This document shows positions 1-13,965 of a stretch of 64,000 bases of DNA, piece by piece. Positions within the stretch are counted from its first letter, which is position 1. Every line of letters begins with the position of its first letter. The notes below the pieces were generated by a model, which saw only the letters and a program-made list of their open reading frames with translations, was not told the DNA's origin and made no database searches. The translations under genes were made by a program, and so were the position numbers. The DNA comes from Symbiodinium natans. Taxonomy: Eukaryota > Sar > Dinophyceae > Suessiales > Symbiodiniaceae. The stretch covers positions 62,001-126,000 of the forward strand of contig CAJNDS010002560.1 of NCBI GenBank assembly GCA_905221605.1, in the 5' to 3' direction.

Positions 1-3000
1 CAAATGGATTCGGGGATTGGAGTCCAGACCAGAGAGGTTCCGGAAGGACCCTGAAACCCAAAACAATTTTTCAAGTGGCCGGTGAGACCATCAGGATGAG
101 CCAGGGCACTCGAACGCCTTAAACTAGCTCCTACGCATTGTCGTGTATCCTGTTGCGCACGTCTTCCACAAGTTCCGCACCTCTTCCACACTTCTTTCGG
201 CGGCGATAGCCCACTCTTTGCCATCTTGCCCATTGGACTTTGTCCACAGCCATGTGGCGATGCGCACCAATGGGCCTGTGGCGTTTGGAAAGTCCGCCCC
301 CGGTTAGATAACGGCGCAGAAGGCCATGGCCATCCTGGGCATTACTAGGTGCCTGCTTCTCGAGATGCGGTATCCCCACTACTGGCATGCCAGAGGATTC
401 TGGATCTTGGCAGCATGACGCAGAATGGCAGACCCTCAGCCCTAAACCCATTTGGTTTGCAACGGAACCCTAAGCTTGCCAGCTTCGAAAGGCGGATGTG
501 CCCAGAAAATGCCAGCATGACTACTCACTTTCACTTGAGGTGCCTCAGCCTCCGAAAGGGCGCGCCTCAACTTTCCATGCTGCGTCTTTTGAACTGCAAG
601 GCCTTGGTAGAGTTTGGTGTTTGGCATCTTGTCCCTGAAGACCTTGCCTCCGCGAGCATCTCGAAGAGAAGCGGGGTATGCGACATTCCCTGATGCTCTC
701 AAGAAGCAGCAGGCAGCATCTGCTGTGAGAGATAAGGCCTGCAAAGCCTGTTGAGCACTTCTTGAGCACTTGCAATCAGAGCACAGAACACGCCACGGTC
801 GCTGAAAGTGCGACTCTTGCGACTCTGGCAGTTGCCAGCTGCCGGCTCCCCCTTCAGCTGTCCTCGCAGCATTTTCCAGCCGGTTGCTTATGCCCTTCTC
901 CCTTGCTTTTGTAGTGTTAGCAAAACGACGGACTCCTTTGGCTTAGCTGGCTTACCTGCGTGCTTCAACCCTCCTGCACAGCTTGGTCTTCATCTATAGA
1001 GTCGCGCAGCTTCTGTACGACCAGGGCGGGAAGAGCAGGAAACGGGTAGGGAACTGCCCAGCGGTTGCTGTGCTGTTCATTTGACCCGACTCGTTTTTGA
1101 GGCGGTTTCTGGTGTGCAGGGATTCGTGTTTAGGAGGGAGAGCAAGGGCAACGTGTTCAGAATGCAGGTCGCCCAGGATGCCAAAGCCTGACGCTTCAGC
1201 TGGTGCATCTGCAATAGCAGCCACATGGCCGCCGGGTCGACGGGTTTTGAGGGCTCGTCCATGTAAAGCGTCCTACTTGTACCTGTTCTGTGCACATGTG
1301 TCAGAATCGCAGCTCGTTCATGCTTTAACAAGGCAGCGTTGTGGTGCAGAACACAAGGTCAAATCATACAAAGTTCTCTTTGTGCCTGATGTGTCTCGAT
1401 GTTCGTAGTCTCCAAGCCTGCCTTTAGGCAAACCAGCATACACAGGAATATCCACTGTTTGCCGACATCTCGTGACGCTGAGACCCTGCGCAGACAACAA
1501 GTTGAGGGCGTCATGCCAAACCAAGGACCACGCACCCATATGACCCATAGGGCACACGGCGCGAGGTGGGTTTTTGTGAGCCAGCAGATTGGCCGCGTGC
1601 GACCAGGTTTACGAAGCCGCAGCTGGCGCAGCTGCCCCAGGCGCTGCCTATGAAGACCGCAAGCAGTGAGTTTCTGCAATGCCGCTGTTATGTCCGAGAA
1701 AGGGCTCGGCGTTTGTGGACACATGGTTGCGGCGCACCCTAGCTCTCCGTTGTGTGGCAAAATCTCAGGGTACAAGGTGAAATCTTGAGGCTGTCGTCTT
1801 GATTACGTAGTATGTGACAGGCCCCGGTCGTCGTTGCGCGATAGAGTATGCAACAATGCCTTTCCCTACTTTAAGGCGAACCCCTTCTTATCTACGAGTT
1901 GCAGAAGCCACAGGGGGACAAGACTTGTATGTGAAACAAGTGGGCGCGACAAATCCATGGCCCAGGGGGGCGGAAAATCTGTGACATGCCCATGTCTTGA
2001 CCTACAAGATTGTCTTCTTTGGCTTTCGTCCTACATGCCCTACGTGTCGCACTATTCTGCAGCTAGCTTTTCTGTTGGGTTACGCTTGCCGGAGATGTGT
2101 GCGTGAGCATGCAACATCCTTCTTGTGCCACCTATGCACTGGCCTGAACAGCACTCGCAGCCACTCACCAGCTAAAGTTAAGGGCGTGAGTGCTTCTTGC
2201 CATGGACTCCGGTTGCTTCCAAACCTTGGCGAAGTCTGTCTGGACTGCTCCGATACCTTTTCACAGTACCATACCAGGGCACTTTGGATGGGCATGCTAT
2301 GAGTTTGTTTTAGGCTTCATAAAATACAAGTCAAGAACATTAGCAGCGCAGTTCCGTGCGAGTGAGTTCTCAGCACGGGCTTTTTCAGGTACCTGCTTCT
2401 GGACATGAATAGTGCCTGCTGGGCTTGATATCCTAGATCTTGGATTTGGTGGGTCGTGCAGTGGATCAGCCGACGTACTATGAAGTTAAGGATCCTATAG
2501 CTGCACAGGCACCTGCAACCCAGCGGCTCAGGATGGAGCTTCCAAGGTAAGTTGCGTAGCTCCAGATGCCACAAGATGGGGACTTAAGACGTGTGTTTCA
2601 TTGGTCTCAGGCATGTCATAGCTGAATCACGTGTCAATAGCAGTGACTCAACCCTGCAAGATGCCGCCCGCGGTTCATGCATCGATCGCTAGATGACGTA
2701 GGGCGAGCGTGTGGGGGGAGGGGGGGGTGACGGGGTGACGGGGTGACGCCATACATTCTAATGTAAGGTGCCTTCCCTCTAGAGTAGGCCAGCACTGCCC
2801 CGCCAAACATGTCAGATGTTTATCGACATTCCATCAGGCAAGAAAGAAAAATATCGGTCTTCGTACTTCCTCATAGGTCTGGCTGGATCACACTTCCAGC
2901 TTGTAGCGAGAATAAGAAAAAGTTAATCCTTTGGTAGCTGGTAGTCAATGGCATGTGCCGGCCACCAAGAAACCGAACGAATGACAAGAAAAGTTCGGGC

Positions 3001-6000
3001 TTTTGGCGGTCCATGAAAATTCAAGCGAGGAAGGCACCCCTAACTCGTGACTTGAGCTTGGCAGAATTGCGCATCGGGGAGCGGCCGCATTGCGGAATTA
3101 CACGCTGGGCCATCGCGTTCTATCTTTGACAGGATTGTTGCCAAAAGTGCCTCTGAGTCTGCCAGGTATCGCGAGTTTTGTGCGTTCAAGCGTTCAGAAA
3201 GACGCTCATCGTCCACATCGTGGTTTAGTATGTCTTGATGTGCATTCTAACTGATGTGTACTTCTGGCTGTTGATGTGTAATTCTCTCCAGGAGCGTCCA
3301 CGCTGGAGCGATGTGCTTTCGAACAGACACACGTTATTTCCTCGTAATTTCCGTAACCATCCCCTCTGCCACCCTTTCGGTTGGGACAGCATTCTTCAAA
3401 ACGATACAAGTTTTACACAATTAACGCCGCAGATACAGGGGAAACATTGGAAGGAGTGGTCTCCAGCTTTTGTTTGTTGAAGGCATGTGAGCACGCGCTC
3501 CCAAGCCGTCCGTGGGTTGCAGCCATACCCCCAAAGCCCCCTAGCGTGCTCACAATCCCCCAGAGGGCGGGGGTGTTCATTACCCCTCGCGTTGTCGTAC
3601 CCCCGTCATCGAGTGCTTAATGCCTACTCCCCCCGCCGCAGCTGAGTCCGGTGGAGGTGACTAGGGCTCAATGGGATTGCCCTTACGTTCCTTGGACTGT
3701 CGTTTTTTGGCGTACGACAATGACGATCTGAAAAAAGCGCCCTTCGCTCGAAGGATGCACCTTCGAGGTAGCGAGGTAGCGAGGTAGCGCATGCCAGGTC
3801 ACTTGTTGGGATTTCCGTGCAAGCTGCCAAGCTTGTTGCGTCCTCGGGAGCTTACGGGGAGTTTCTTTTGTGTCAGAGGCTTCTTGTGTGAGGAAGCAGC
3901 GCCAGCCGGTTACAGGCGTGGTGATGCTGCAAGCGCCGAACTGCTGGGCTGAGATTCAATCACGTGAGCAGTTCAAGGCAACGCTGTGTCATGGTCGCAC
4001 AACTCAACACCTGCCTACGTCTGGGTTGCTCTTGCTCCACTGCACTGGGACTTCCCAGCTACTTTTTGGGGACCCACAGCTTGGACGCAGACAGGGCAGC
4101 TGTTGATGTTGCCCCGCTGAGTTTCGCAAGGGGCGCAAAGCATCCTTGCAGGGATCGTCAAAGGATCCAATGGTTAATCAGTTGTCGAAGAACTTGACTA
4201 ACTCGCGCATCTCGGCAAGCTTACAGTACCCGAATTTTCTGCTTGCTGAAATACTTGTCTCAGCTAGAACGGAAGTTGGAATGTAATTCTACTTGGGTTT
4301 GAAGTATCGCGCCGTGCGTCACAATCCTGGGTACCTCAAACCCCAGCTGTGAGCGATCCGGCGATCCAGCCCATGTCAAGGCTGCCTGAAACGAAGAGAA
4401 CCGCTGTGGTTGGTCCAAGCACCCTACTCATTCCATCTTCAGAGAAAACTTTTTGCGGTGTCTTCTTTGCCGTTTCCAAAAGCCGCTTGCACGTGCCCCG
4501 TAGGTCTCCACCCCAATGTCCATTTTTCGAAGTTTCAGGTTTAGGGTTCAGGATTTAAGGGCCCCTCAAGAACCCATAGCCACCCAAAGCCCTGAAAACC
4601 CTCTACTTAGCCCCTACGTCACCCCCCTAGACCCCAACTCGCAGCGACGCTGCCACATACTTGTTCCAGGGTGCCAGCAGGATGTCGGCACTCTCAGGAT
4701 CAGGGTTTGGGGTTTGATTTAGGGTGGGGCTGACAAAGTGAGAACGAAAGTTTTTCGGGCCGGAAGGGCAGAAGGCTCGGATGGTCACTTTTCCGGGTTT
4801 TCACACAAGGTACGCGCGGAGCTCGTCGGCATGCCATGCAGCTGCAGAGAGGCATTTGGCAAACTGCAGATCTTGTCCTGATTGCTCCTCAGCATTGGAC
4901 ACGTTTCTGCATGGGGCCAGGCAGATCCCAGTCTTGCAAGATCCTCCTAAACTCTGAAGCCCTAAATCTTCAGGAAGCCCTGACAAGTCGTCTGCAGACC
5001 TAACCCATCATGTCGCTGCAATCTGATTGCGGCCCCTGATGAAGGCTGCTCCTTCACGTTACCAGCGTATGGCTGTCCTGATACAGCCTCCGGTTGCAGT
5101 GCGGATGGTGCTCTTAGCGTAACATGTTAGGAATGTTAGTGCCCTGGACACATGTGACCTCTCCAAAGCAAGAGCTCGGAGGTTTTCGGAAGGGTACATT
5201 GCACTGAGGGCTTCTTCCCAGGTGTCTCGTATCAACTGGGAGCTAGGTGAGCTGCGATGTCTTGCAGGCAAAGACACAATGGTTGAGCGAGGCACAGATG
5301 CCGAAGTTGTAGAGGTCGATTTCTACATGGCCCTGAGCAGCCACTTGCTTCGCCCCTGCTGTTGCTTTGTGCTTTGCGGTAGCTGAGAAGCTCCACGTCG
5401 CTCTGACTGCTACTTGAGAATAGGGCCAACATAGGCCGACGCTTGAGTTCAGGAACGGCCCTCTTCTTCTCCATGAGGTCGATGGATTCACCTCTCGCTA
5501 CAGCCTCCTTTCTCTGTGTGCGGCAATTGCTTGCAGCTGCTTTCTCGGAAGAACTAGAAGCCGGCCTGCACGCTTTGCTATTGAACACGTGCTTTTGTCC
5601 GCTGCCGCCCAGCATGAAAGTGCCATAAATGGTGCCAAGTTGTGTGCAAATCTGCTCGGCAAGGACCATGCCGATCACGGGCCGCGTCTGGCTCTACACC
5701 GCGCCCTGTGATATTGAGATGCCCTTCCTTTTGACATCTGACTTCTCCAAGATGAGGAGAGGACTGGCACTTACCAGCCACTCCGCCTTCCGTCGGTGGA
5801 TGTGCGGAAGCAAGCGACTTGACCGACTGATGCACCCAATGCATCTCTTACTGAGACATGGGCAGCATGAGGCGGAAACATGGCGATGTTTCAAAAATAG
5901 AACCACCTATACCAGCACAGCGCATCGACTCACGTGCAGTGCTCGGTCTCTGCACACTCTCCTGCCTTTTAGCACTCATGACCAGCTCAGCCACAGCCGC

Positions 6001-6390
6001 AAGCAGCAGACACCGATTCGACATAGCATTGTGAAGCTGCTTGTAAGTTAAATGCGCTATGGTCACTATGGAAGCTTCAGCAGTGCGTAGCAAGCCACAT
6101 GTGGCGGGGCCATGCAAGGATGAACGCATTCAGAATGATTCATGCCACAAAGGACCCCCGGGCAGATCACCAGGCCCTGTCTCAAGTAGTCCAGTGCGTG
6201 GATGAAGTTGTTTTTGTTGGCGTTTTTCTCTTGACGGGTCCAGGATGCAATCGACTGCGGATGACCATTGACCATGCTTGTGGCAGCCTGTTCTCTCTGC
6301 CATGATGCGAAACAAGTGGAAGAGGGCACCCGTGATGTCTGCGTCAAGATGTTCTTGGTCGCACCGCGCTGCAGCTTTTGCCGCTGGACG
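1..6390. other. No gene recognised
   Basis: Open frames here are short, overlap on both strands and show no recognisable domain or in-phase splice pattern. Small features include three copies of a 9-bp GAGGTAGCG-type unit near 3764-3788, a G-rich tract at 2710-2745, and telomere-like words (GGTTTAGGGTTCAGG) near 4535-4560 and 4700-4725. I see no RNA gene. Confidence 0.5.
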
Positions 6391-6392
6391 TG

Positions 6393-6452
6393 TAACCCTA
6401 GACCCTAAACCCTAAACCCTAGACCCTAAACCCTAAAGTAGGGTTTAGGGTA
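6393..6452. repeat. Interstitial telomeric repeat, inverted head-to-head
   Basis: CCCTAGA/CCCTAAA heptamers on the + strand run into AGTAGGGTTTAGGG, so the tract reverses orientation at about 6437 and can form a hairpin. It is the first clear telomeric-type tract in the window and lies outside any gene I can support. Confidence 0.8.
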
Positions 6453-6937
6453 GCTCTTCAGCCGCATGATGGTCGCGCGAAGCACTGTAGGCTCAACATC
6501 CCACGAAAACCCGCTCCGATGACAGCACGGTGGTCACCGTAGTTTTGTCGCGTGGGAGTTCTCCAAGTTATATCGTCCAGCTTGTATGGTCTTCAACCCA
6601 GGGCCCCCAGACTTCGCAGCCAAAAACACAAGAGCAAACTACGTTTTCGGCGCTCGTCGCTGTGCTCCCACGCGGTGTTCGCGGTGTCCACGCAGCTCGC
6701 ACCAGGCCAGCGACTCAGTAGTCGGACTTGCGATGCCATGAATGTGGTTCTCAGTGATTCGGCTGTCCTGGATTCCAGATCTGAGCTACGGAAGTCCCGC
6801 CGATCGCCATCTCACCCCGAGCTTTGTGCTTGTTTGAGAAGCATATCAAAGTCATCAAGAGTAAGCTTCGCATGCCTTGGGGGTTTCGCTCGCAGACGTC
6901 GCATTCCAGGCGCTCGCCGCAGGTGTCACATCACTGC

Positions 6938-7042
6938 CCACATGGCTCACATGGCCCACATGGCCCACATGGCCCACATGGCCCGCATGGCCCGCATGGC
7001 CCGCACGGCCCACATCATGGCCCGCATGGCCCACACTGCTGC
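6938..7042. repeat. 9-bp minisatellite (CACATGGCC / CGCATGGCC)
   Basis: About eleven copies of a 9-bp unit (consensus GGCCCACAT, drifting to GGCCCGCAT and GGCCCGCAC). Because the period is a multiple of three, all frames stay open and give low-complexity His-Met-Ala or Trp-Pro-Thr strings on both strands. I read it as a minisatellite, not as coding sequence. Confidence 0.85.
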
Positions 7043-7049
7043 ATTGCTC

Positions 7050-10000
7050 TACGCAAAGCGCCCGGAGAGCTCCCGGGCTCACCGGCCTTGGCTTCGCAGA
7101 GGTCGGAGATGGCGCGCTCGTCCTCCGCCTTTCATGGGGGGTGCACGGGCTCCGCAGCAGCTCCCGTGATCAGCGCGCAGCCCTACGGGCTCTTTGCTTG
7201 GTCCCATTGGTGCGCCCTGAAGATGAGTCTTCATCCAAACGCTTGGAAGTCTTAGGAGCCTTCATGACACATAATGCACCTTTTCACGGAATCGAGGAGT
7301 TCGGGCAGGGCCCCCAGGTTGTGGATTTGTGTTTTGAGCTATGAGGGCACGGATCCGGGATCCCTCCTCGTTTTGATGTTGCTGTGACAGCGCTGCAGTG
7401 TTGCGGTTCTTTGATGCCCTGAGTCGTCTGTCTGTGAATTGGAGAGCAGCACGGAGGCACGGTTACGTCCAATCTCACGCTTTAAAGGCTTTGAGGGTCC
7501 ATGCGGAGGTGGTTAAGCCAGTAGGGTCTGGCACCTCTGCGCGACGATTCGCAATATGCGCTTTCCGTTTATCGCCACAAGATCCGGTGGGAGCTGCCAC
7601 ACTGAGCAACGACACGCATTTTCTCAGCGTGGCTCGGCGTGCTTGATCAGCCTGCAAGTTTGTTGTTTTGTGGGTCCACTCGTACCTCGCAGAGTCCGTT
7701 GCAGAGTCTGGGGCTGCCAAGGGGGAGGGTGATGCATTGTCCCGAAAGTCTGGCTTCACAAATTGTGCTGCAAGCCTTTCCCGGCTCCGTGGCCACGAAA
7801 GATGCGACCCGGCTCTCGGAGAAAAACAGCCCTGAGCTCCAGTTTCAACTTTGTGCAGTCACTGGCGAGTTCTTTGCGGACCAGCGGCGTTGGGGTACGT
7901 TTCCTGACCCTGGGAGACTTCTCGTCTGGCGGTCTGCTTGATGACTTCCGCTTGTCCCCTGCTATCCTTGCTGGCGGCCAAGGGAAGAAAAGCGCTCCGG
8001 GAAACCAGCAACGTGCGCGTACCGCGTACTCTTCCCACACACCTGATATGATCCCCAAGAGCACCACTTGCTGCCTTGTCTGGTAGGGGAGGAGGCGGAT
8101 GAGCCGCTCCTGCGCTCCTACAGGAACGGACTCCTACTGGTTCTGGCTACTCGACGCCCCTTAAGCCATGGACCTGGCCACTGCTAGCGAAGAAAGCTCC
8201 CCGAACCGGATGTTCCCAAAGGTCCTTCTCAAGTCAGCCGCAGAATGTGGTGTTGCGGACGTCCCTGATCTCAAAAGAAACCAGGCAAGACCCTAGCTGT
8301 CTTGACGAGGGCCTTTAAGGGCAGTTCTTTAAGTTAGGGCCCGACTTGTAGACCACAAAAGCCAGGATGATGCATCAGAGCCCGAAGTTTGGTGGTTTCC
8401 AAGGAAAGGAATTCAATGCGGTCGAGAGGACCTAGTCTTGACACGAGCTGAATGGGTGCAGGCTTGTTTGTTCCAATTTTGAAGCACAGTTCGTCAGCCC
8501 TGAAACGTCCTAAGCCACAATGCTCCTGCAAAGATCCCGAACAACCGAAAGCTCCTGGGAGTCGAATCAGATTCGAAGACTCAAACACACAAGAAACAGC
8601 ACTGTGAGCGGCCTGCTGCAGCACAGTCGCCCCAAAGCCTAAAATTTGACTCGGACCGGGCACACAGGCATCCGTGTTGAAGCCCCTCAAGTACCAAGCG
8701 CCAAAGGCCAAGTACCTACGCCCAACGTCAGGGTTGAGGGCGCCGCTCGCAAGTTGCGCTCCCGGATTGCTTCATGGCCTCCATTCGGGGGTTCCTCTGG
8801 ATTTCCCGGGCAGGATGCCTTACCTGCGCAAGCATAGGTTTTCGGCCTCCGAGTTGCCTTCTCTAGACCTTCATTCTGATCCTAAGCCGTAGTCTGCGAT
8901 GCAGAAGGATATTTCCCGGCAGCATCCGATGCCTTTTGAGTTTGGCCTTAGATCCTGGCCAGCCCTGGCTTGCCATGCTCACCCTTTTTCAGGGTTCAAG
9001 GTCCTTCACGTCTGGTTGAACTGCCATCTTAGCGCTTCTCTAGGACAAGCTTCCTCTCTCCCTCCCCCCTATCCCCCCTAGAGGCAAGAGCCGCAAGAGC
9101 TCGTGCTCAGAGCTGGCAGTGGTCCACCTGCATGGAGCGCGGTGGGCTTGGAGCTCCCCTTTGTCAGAAACGATGGCAGCCACCTCGATCCGCGTCAAGG
9201 ATATGAGATAACATTTCGGGCCTGTGCGTTCCCTGGCTTGTGCCGCTGGTTCCGGTCTTCCCAGCCTGCTCTGCGCACCGGTGGCTCATTGCCATGAGCG
9301 CTGCCCTGCGGGAAATTCGCACCACAATGGGCCAAAGTCGGCATGGCCGCTGACCAACAGCACCTGAAAGCATGGAGACCCGCGTGAGCTTCCATGTTTC
9401 GCCAAATTATCCCATGTTTCCCCACGTTTTCCCGCCACTTTGAGATTCTGAGAGTGGGCTCACGTTGACCGCAAAGGCGCCCTCATAAAGGGGCGACTTG
9501 TACGTGCGCCCAACTCGAGCTGTGCTCCGCGTGCCTTCTCCTTCAACAGGCCGAAACACGGTACGCCGCTACACCCGCTGTTCGTGCTGCTTAACAACGC
9601 TTTGTTTTGCCTCGAACAGGCTATGAGAGGAGCTACGAGGCACTGTGTTATCAGAGGTCCTAAGTCCAGCTTGATCGACAATGCCCTCGCTGCCAGTGCT
9701 CCAGCTTGTTGTTGCATCAGCTGCGAAAGAGCGCCCTTGCCTGTGCCGGCATGGCAGTCAGTGGCGCTGCCAAAGCAGGAACTGGCAGCTCGCGCAACCA
9801 ATCACTGGCAGCGAAAACTCGGATCAATCCAACCGCATTTAGGAAACCCTTGAAGTTTGTTGGCGGTAAACACATGTGGTCATACTCCGGCCACGCCGGC
9901 CAGTCCCTGACACAAAAATGGGTTACTTTAGTCGTCTCGCCAACAATCATCTGGGCTCTACAGAATCTGTACATCTGTGATGCCGGGTTTACAGACATGG

Positions 10001-10380
10001 CGAGTTCATGAAGGTATTCGAGCCTCGTGCAGCGGAAGGGCATTCGGGATCTAAGGACGTTGCTCGTTGGCAGGAGCCTCACACCGTAGCCGCTGCGATG
10101 CGGAAGAGCTCGATGCCGAGAACGACAAAGAAGAAAGCTGTTCCCGCAACAACGGAAAACCGCGGAGTGTGTCTCGGATGTCTCGGTGTCTTCGAGCAAG
10201 CCGCCACCACACGCAGGTCACGTGCTGCACAAGGCATCCAAGTTTCAAGCCAGCTGGTCTTTCACCTACAAAGTTCTGAAATGAAGATGAAGGTCTCCAT
10301 TCAATCTTCGAACGAACCCTCCCAAAGTCCCAAAGTAAGTAAGCGCAGCAGGCGCAGGCCGCAACTCCAAACATGAGTTT
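7050..10380. other. No gene recognised
   Basis: Short open frames only, on both strands. A stretch of CT-rich sequence lies at 9049-9080. No domain, splice-phased exon series or RNA gene could be supported. Confidence 0.45.
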
Positions 10381-10419
10381 GCTTTGTCAACGTTGAGAGA
10401 TAGCCAGGCATGTACCTTG

Positions 10420-10960
10420 AAGAAGGTCCTTTCGGGCATCCAGGCACGAGGCACAAGAGCAAGCCGTGCGTCCTATGGAATCCCGCAGCCCTTGTGCATG
10501 CCCATCCATCTTGTCTGTCGGGACGTGTGTGTTTGCATGCCATGCCAGTTTATGCTGTCAGGCGCCTTGGAGAAGTCTGCGAGTTGCATGGCCTGGGTTG
10601 TGCAGCCGTGCAAACTCTTTGAGGACGTAGCCAGGTGTAGCACGTCAGACCAGGCACCAAGCACCAGCGCAAGCCGCGAGTCTTCAGGCATCCCACATCC
10701 TCGCTGTCTGGCCAAGCGGTGTGGACTGAACGGGGCCGATTCCCAAGGGTGCTTGTATGCCATTTCTCGGCCAAGGGGCGTGTGCCGAAGCTGAAGCACG
10801 CATCTCGCCCATGAGGCATCCTACATCACAGCTGGCTTGCCGCGCGGCGTCATAAGCGCGATGGGGGCTCACTTTTGCACGAAAGCATGACACGTGGGCC
10901 GGGTCACCGCTACTTGCTAGAACAAGGACTGCGAGAGGGGGAGGGGCCCAAATTATTGAG
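10420..10960. repeat. Decayed relatives of the 471-bp satellite
   Basis: Pieces resemble the array that follows. Words such as GCACAAGAGCAAGCCGTGCG (10451-10470) match the satellite segment reading AGAACAAGCTGTGCGTCTT. Around 10657-10695 there is a second such piece ending in TCTTCAGGCATCCCAC. At 10760-10815, CGGCCAAGGGGCGTGTGCCG resembles the satellite's TGCCGAGGGGTTTGTGCCG. The pieces are out of register and diverged, as expected of old copies at an array edge. Confidence 0.5.
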
Positions 10961-11118
10961 AATACCAGAACCATTTCCGTCCCCAAGAAATGATTGCAAG
11001 ACGCAATGCGATTCATTGGCTATAAACTGATCGCCATTCTGTTGAGGGCTCCACAAGGAAATGATTGCAGCGCGGGAGGGGTTAACATCCTGAGTGAGAC
11101 GTGATACCATTTCTTTGC

Positions 11119-13965
11119 TTGAGGATGTTCATCCCTCCCAGTCGACGTCTGTGCTGCTATGCCATTCCAGTGCCGAGGGGTTTGTGCCGAGGCACAAGCA
11201 CGCGTCTCGCCCTTGGCAGCACCGTGGTCGCTGCCTTGAGTGGTAGTCTCTGTTGCGAGTCTTACAGTCGAACGCCGCAAGTTTCACGCTTGCAGGTGCT
11301 TCAGACGGGATCCAGGAGCAAAATGCGAGAACAAGCTGTGCGTCTTCCGGCATCCCGTCTGACTGCACACTTGCGTTTCGGTGCAAGTGGGACTGTGCCG
11401 GTGCCGCAGTCATTTGCAACAGCTGGTCTCAGCAGACTTTCGCGCCGGGCTGCAGTCAGAACTGTCGCTGTTGCTGCTGCAGTGGCTGCAGGAGAGGACT
11501 CAATTTGCAATGTTAGCTGTAGTTCTGAAAACGTGACACGTGGACATGTTGACCACCGGGTCTATGCCACTGTACTGCCGTCTCTTTGCTAATGCCTGTC
11601 CCTCCCATTCGGCGCATGTGCTGCTATGCCATTCCAGTGCCGAGGGGTTTGTGCCGAGGCACAAGCACGCGTCTCGCGCTTGGCAGCACCGTGGTCGCTG
11701 CCTTGAGTGGTAGTTTCTGTTGCGAGTATTACAGTCGATCGCCGCGAGTTTCACGCTTGCAAGTGCTTCAGACGGGATCCAGGAGCAAAATGCGAGAACA
11801 AGCTGTGCGTCTTCAGGCATCCCGCATGACCGCACACTTGCGTTGCGGTGCAAGTGGGACCGTGCCGGTGCCACAGTCATGTGCAAAGGCTGGTCTCAGC
11901 AGGTTTTCGCGCTGGGCCGCAGTCAAAACAGTCGCCGTTGCTGTTGCAGTGGCTGCAGGAGAGGACTCAATTTGCAATGTTAGCTGTAGTTCTGAAAACG
12001 TGACACGTGGACGTGTTGACCACCGGGTCTATGCCACTGTACTGCCGTCTCTTTGCTTGCGAATGCCTGTCCCTCCCATTCGGCACATGTGCTGCTATGC
12101 CATTCCAGTGCCGAGGGGTTTGTGCCGAAGCACAAGCACTCGTCTCGCGCTTGGCAGCACCGTGGTCGCTGCATTGAGTAGTAGTCTCTGTTGCGAGTCT
12201 TACAGTCCAACGCCGCGAGTTTCATGCTTGCAGGTGCTTCAGACAGGATCCAGGAGCAAAATGCAAGAACAAGCTGTGTGTCTTCAGGCATCGCGCATGA
12301 CTGCACACTTGCGTTGCGGTGCAAGTGGGACCGTGCCGGTGCCGCAGTCACGTGCAAAGGCTGGTCTCAGCAGGTTTTCGCGCTGGGCCGCAGTCAAAAC
12401 AGTCGCCGTTGCTGTTGCAGTGGCTGCAGGAGAGGACTCAATTTGCAATGTTAGCTGTAGTTCTGAAAACGTGACACGTGGACGTGTTGACCACCGGGTC
12501 TATGCCACTGTACTGCCGTCTCTTTGCCTGCGAATGCCTGTCCCTCCCATTCGGCGCATGTGCTGCTATTCCAGTCCAGTGCCGAGGGGTTTGTGCCGAA
12601 GCACAAGCACGCGTCTCGCCCTTGGCAGCACCGTGGTCGCTGCCTTGAGTGGTAGTCTCTGTTGCGAGTCCTACAGTCCAACGCCGCGAGTTTCATGCTT
12701 GCAGGTGCTTCAGACAGGATCCAGGAGCAAAATGCGAGAACAAGCTGTGCGTCTTCAGGCATCCCGCATGACTGCACACTTGCGTTGCGGCGCAAGTGGG
12801 ACCGTGCCGGTGCCGCAGTCATTTGCAAGAGCTGGTCTCAGCAGACTTTCGCGCCGGGCTGCAGTCAGAACTGTCGCTGTTGCTGCTGCAGTGGCTGCAG
12901 GAGAGGACTCAATTTGCAATGTTAGCTGTAGTTCTGAAAACGTGACACGTGGACGTGTTGACCACCGGGTCTATGCCACTGTACTGCCGTCTCTTTGCCT
13001 GCGAATGCCTGTCCCTCCCATTCGGCGCATGTGCTGCTATTCCAGTCCAGTGCCGAGGGGTTTGTGCCGAAGCACAAGCACGCGTCTCGCCCTTGGCAGC
13101 ACCGTGGTCGCTGCCTTGAGTGGTAGTCTCTGTTGCGAGTCCTACAGTCCAACGCCGCGAGTTTCATGCTTGCAGGTGCTTCAGACAGGATCCAGGAGCA
13201 AAATGCGAGAACAAGCTGTGCGTCTTCAGGCATCCCGCATGACTGCACACTTGCGTTGCGGCGCAAGTGGGACCGTGCCGGTGCCGCAGTCATTTGCAAG
13301 AGCTGGTCTCAGCAGACTTTCGCGCCGGGCTGCAGTCAGAACTGTCGCTGTTGCTGCTGCAGTGGCTGCAGGAGAGGACTCAATTTGCAATGTTAGCTGT
13401 AGTTCCGAAAACGTGACACGTGGACGTGTTGACCACCGGGTCTATGCCACTGTACTGCCGTCTCTTTGCCTGCGAATGCCTGTCCCTCCCAGTCGGCGCA
13501 TGTGCTGCTATGCCATTCCAGTGCCGAGGGGTTTGTGCCGAAGCACAAGCACGCGTCTCGCGCTTGGCAGCACCGTGGTCGCTGCCTTGAGTGGTAGTTT
13601 CTGTTGCGAGTCCTACAGTCCAACGCCGCGAGTTTCATGCTTGCAGGTGCTTCAGACAGGATCCCGGGGCAAAATGCAAGAACAAGCTGTGCGTCTTCAG
13701 GCATCCGGCATGACTGCACACTTGCGTTGCGGTGCAAGTGGGACTGTGCCGGTGCCGCAGTCATTTGCAAGAGCTGGTCTCAGCAGGTTTTCGCGCCGGG
13801 CTGCAGTCAGAACTGTCGCTGTTGCTGCCGCAGTGGCTGCAGGAGAGGACTCAATTTGCAATGTTAGCTGTAGTTCTGAAAACGTGACACGTGGACGTGT
13901 TGACCACCGGGTCTATGCCACTATACTGCCTGTCAACCACAAGGGCTGGCGTGGCCGCGTGTAAT
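11119..13965. repeat. Tandem satellite array, 471-bp unit, six copies
   Basis: The word GTGCTGCTAT marks each copy at 11151, 11618, 12089, 12560, 13031 and 13502. Spacing is 467 bp and then exactly 471 bp four times. Copies starting near 12560 and 13031 are almost identical, so recent unequal exchange or conversion is likely. The unit is 157 codons long, so a 792-codon + frame (11586-13964), another + frame and a minus frame all stay open in every unit. Differences between copies change amino acids freely (for example RAG/KAG, RRA/RWA, AIP/SSP). That pattern argues for a satellite rather than a repeated protein, although transcription cannot be excluded. Confidence 0.9.

Noticed and set aside
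6552-7169. 205-codon frame rich in Met-Ala-His
   Set aside because: Its length is due to the 9-bp minisatellite; flanks have no domain and all frames are open across the repeat.
11586-13964. 792-codon frame with five 157-residue repeats as a protein-coding gene
   Set aside because: It coincides exactly with the 471-bp satellite. Other frames on both strands are equally open, changes between copies are mostly amino-acid-changing, and no start context or domain is visible.
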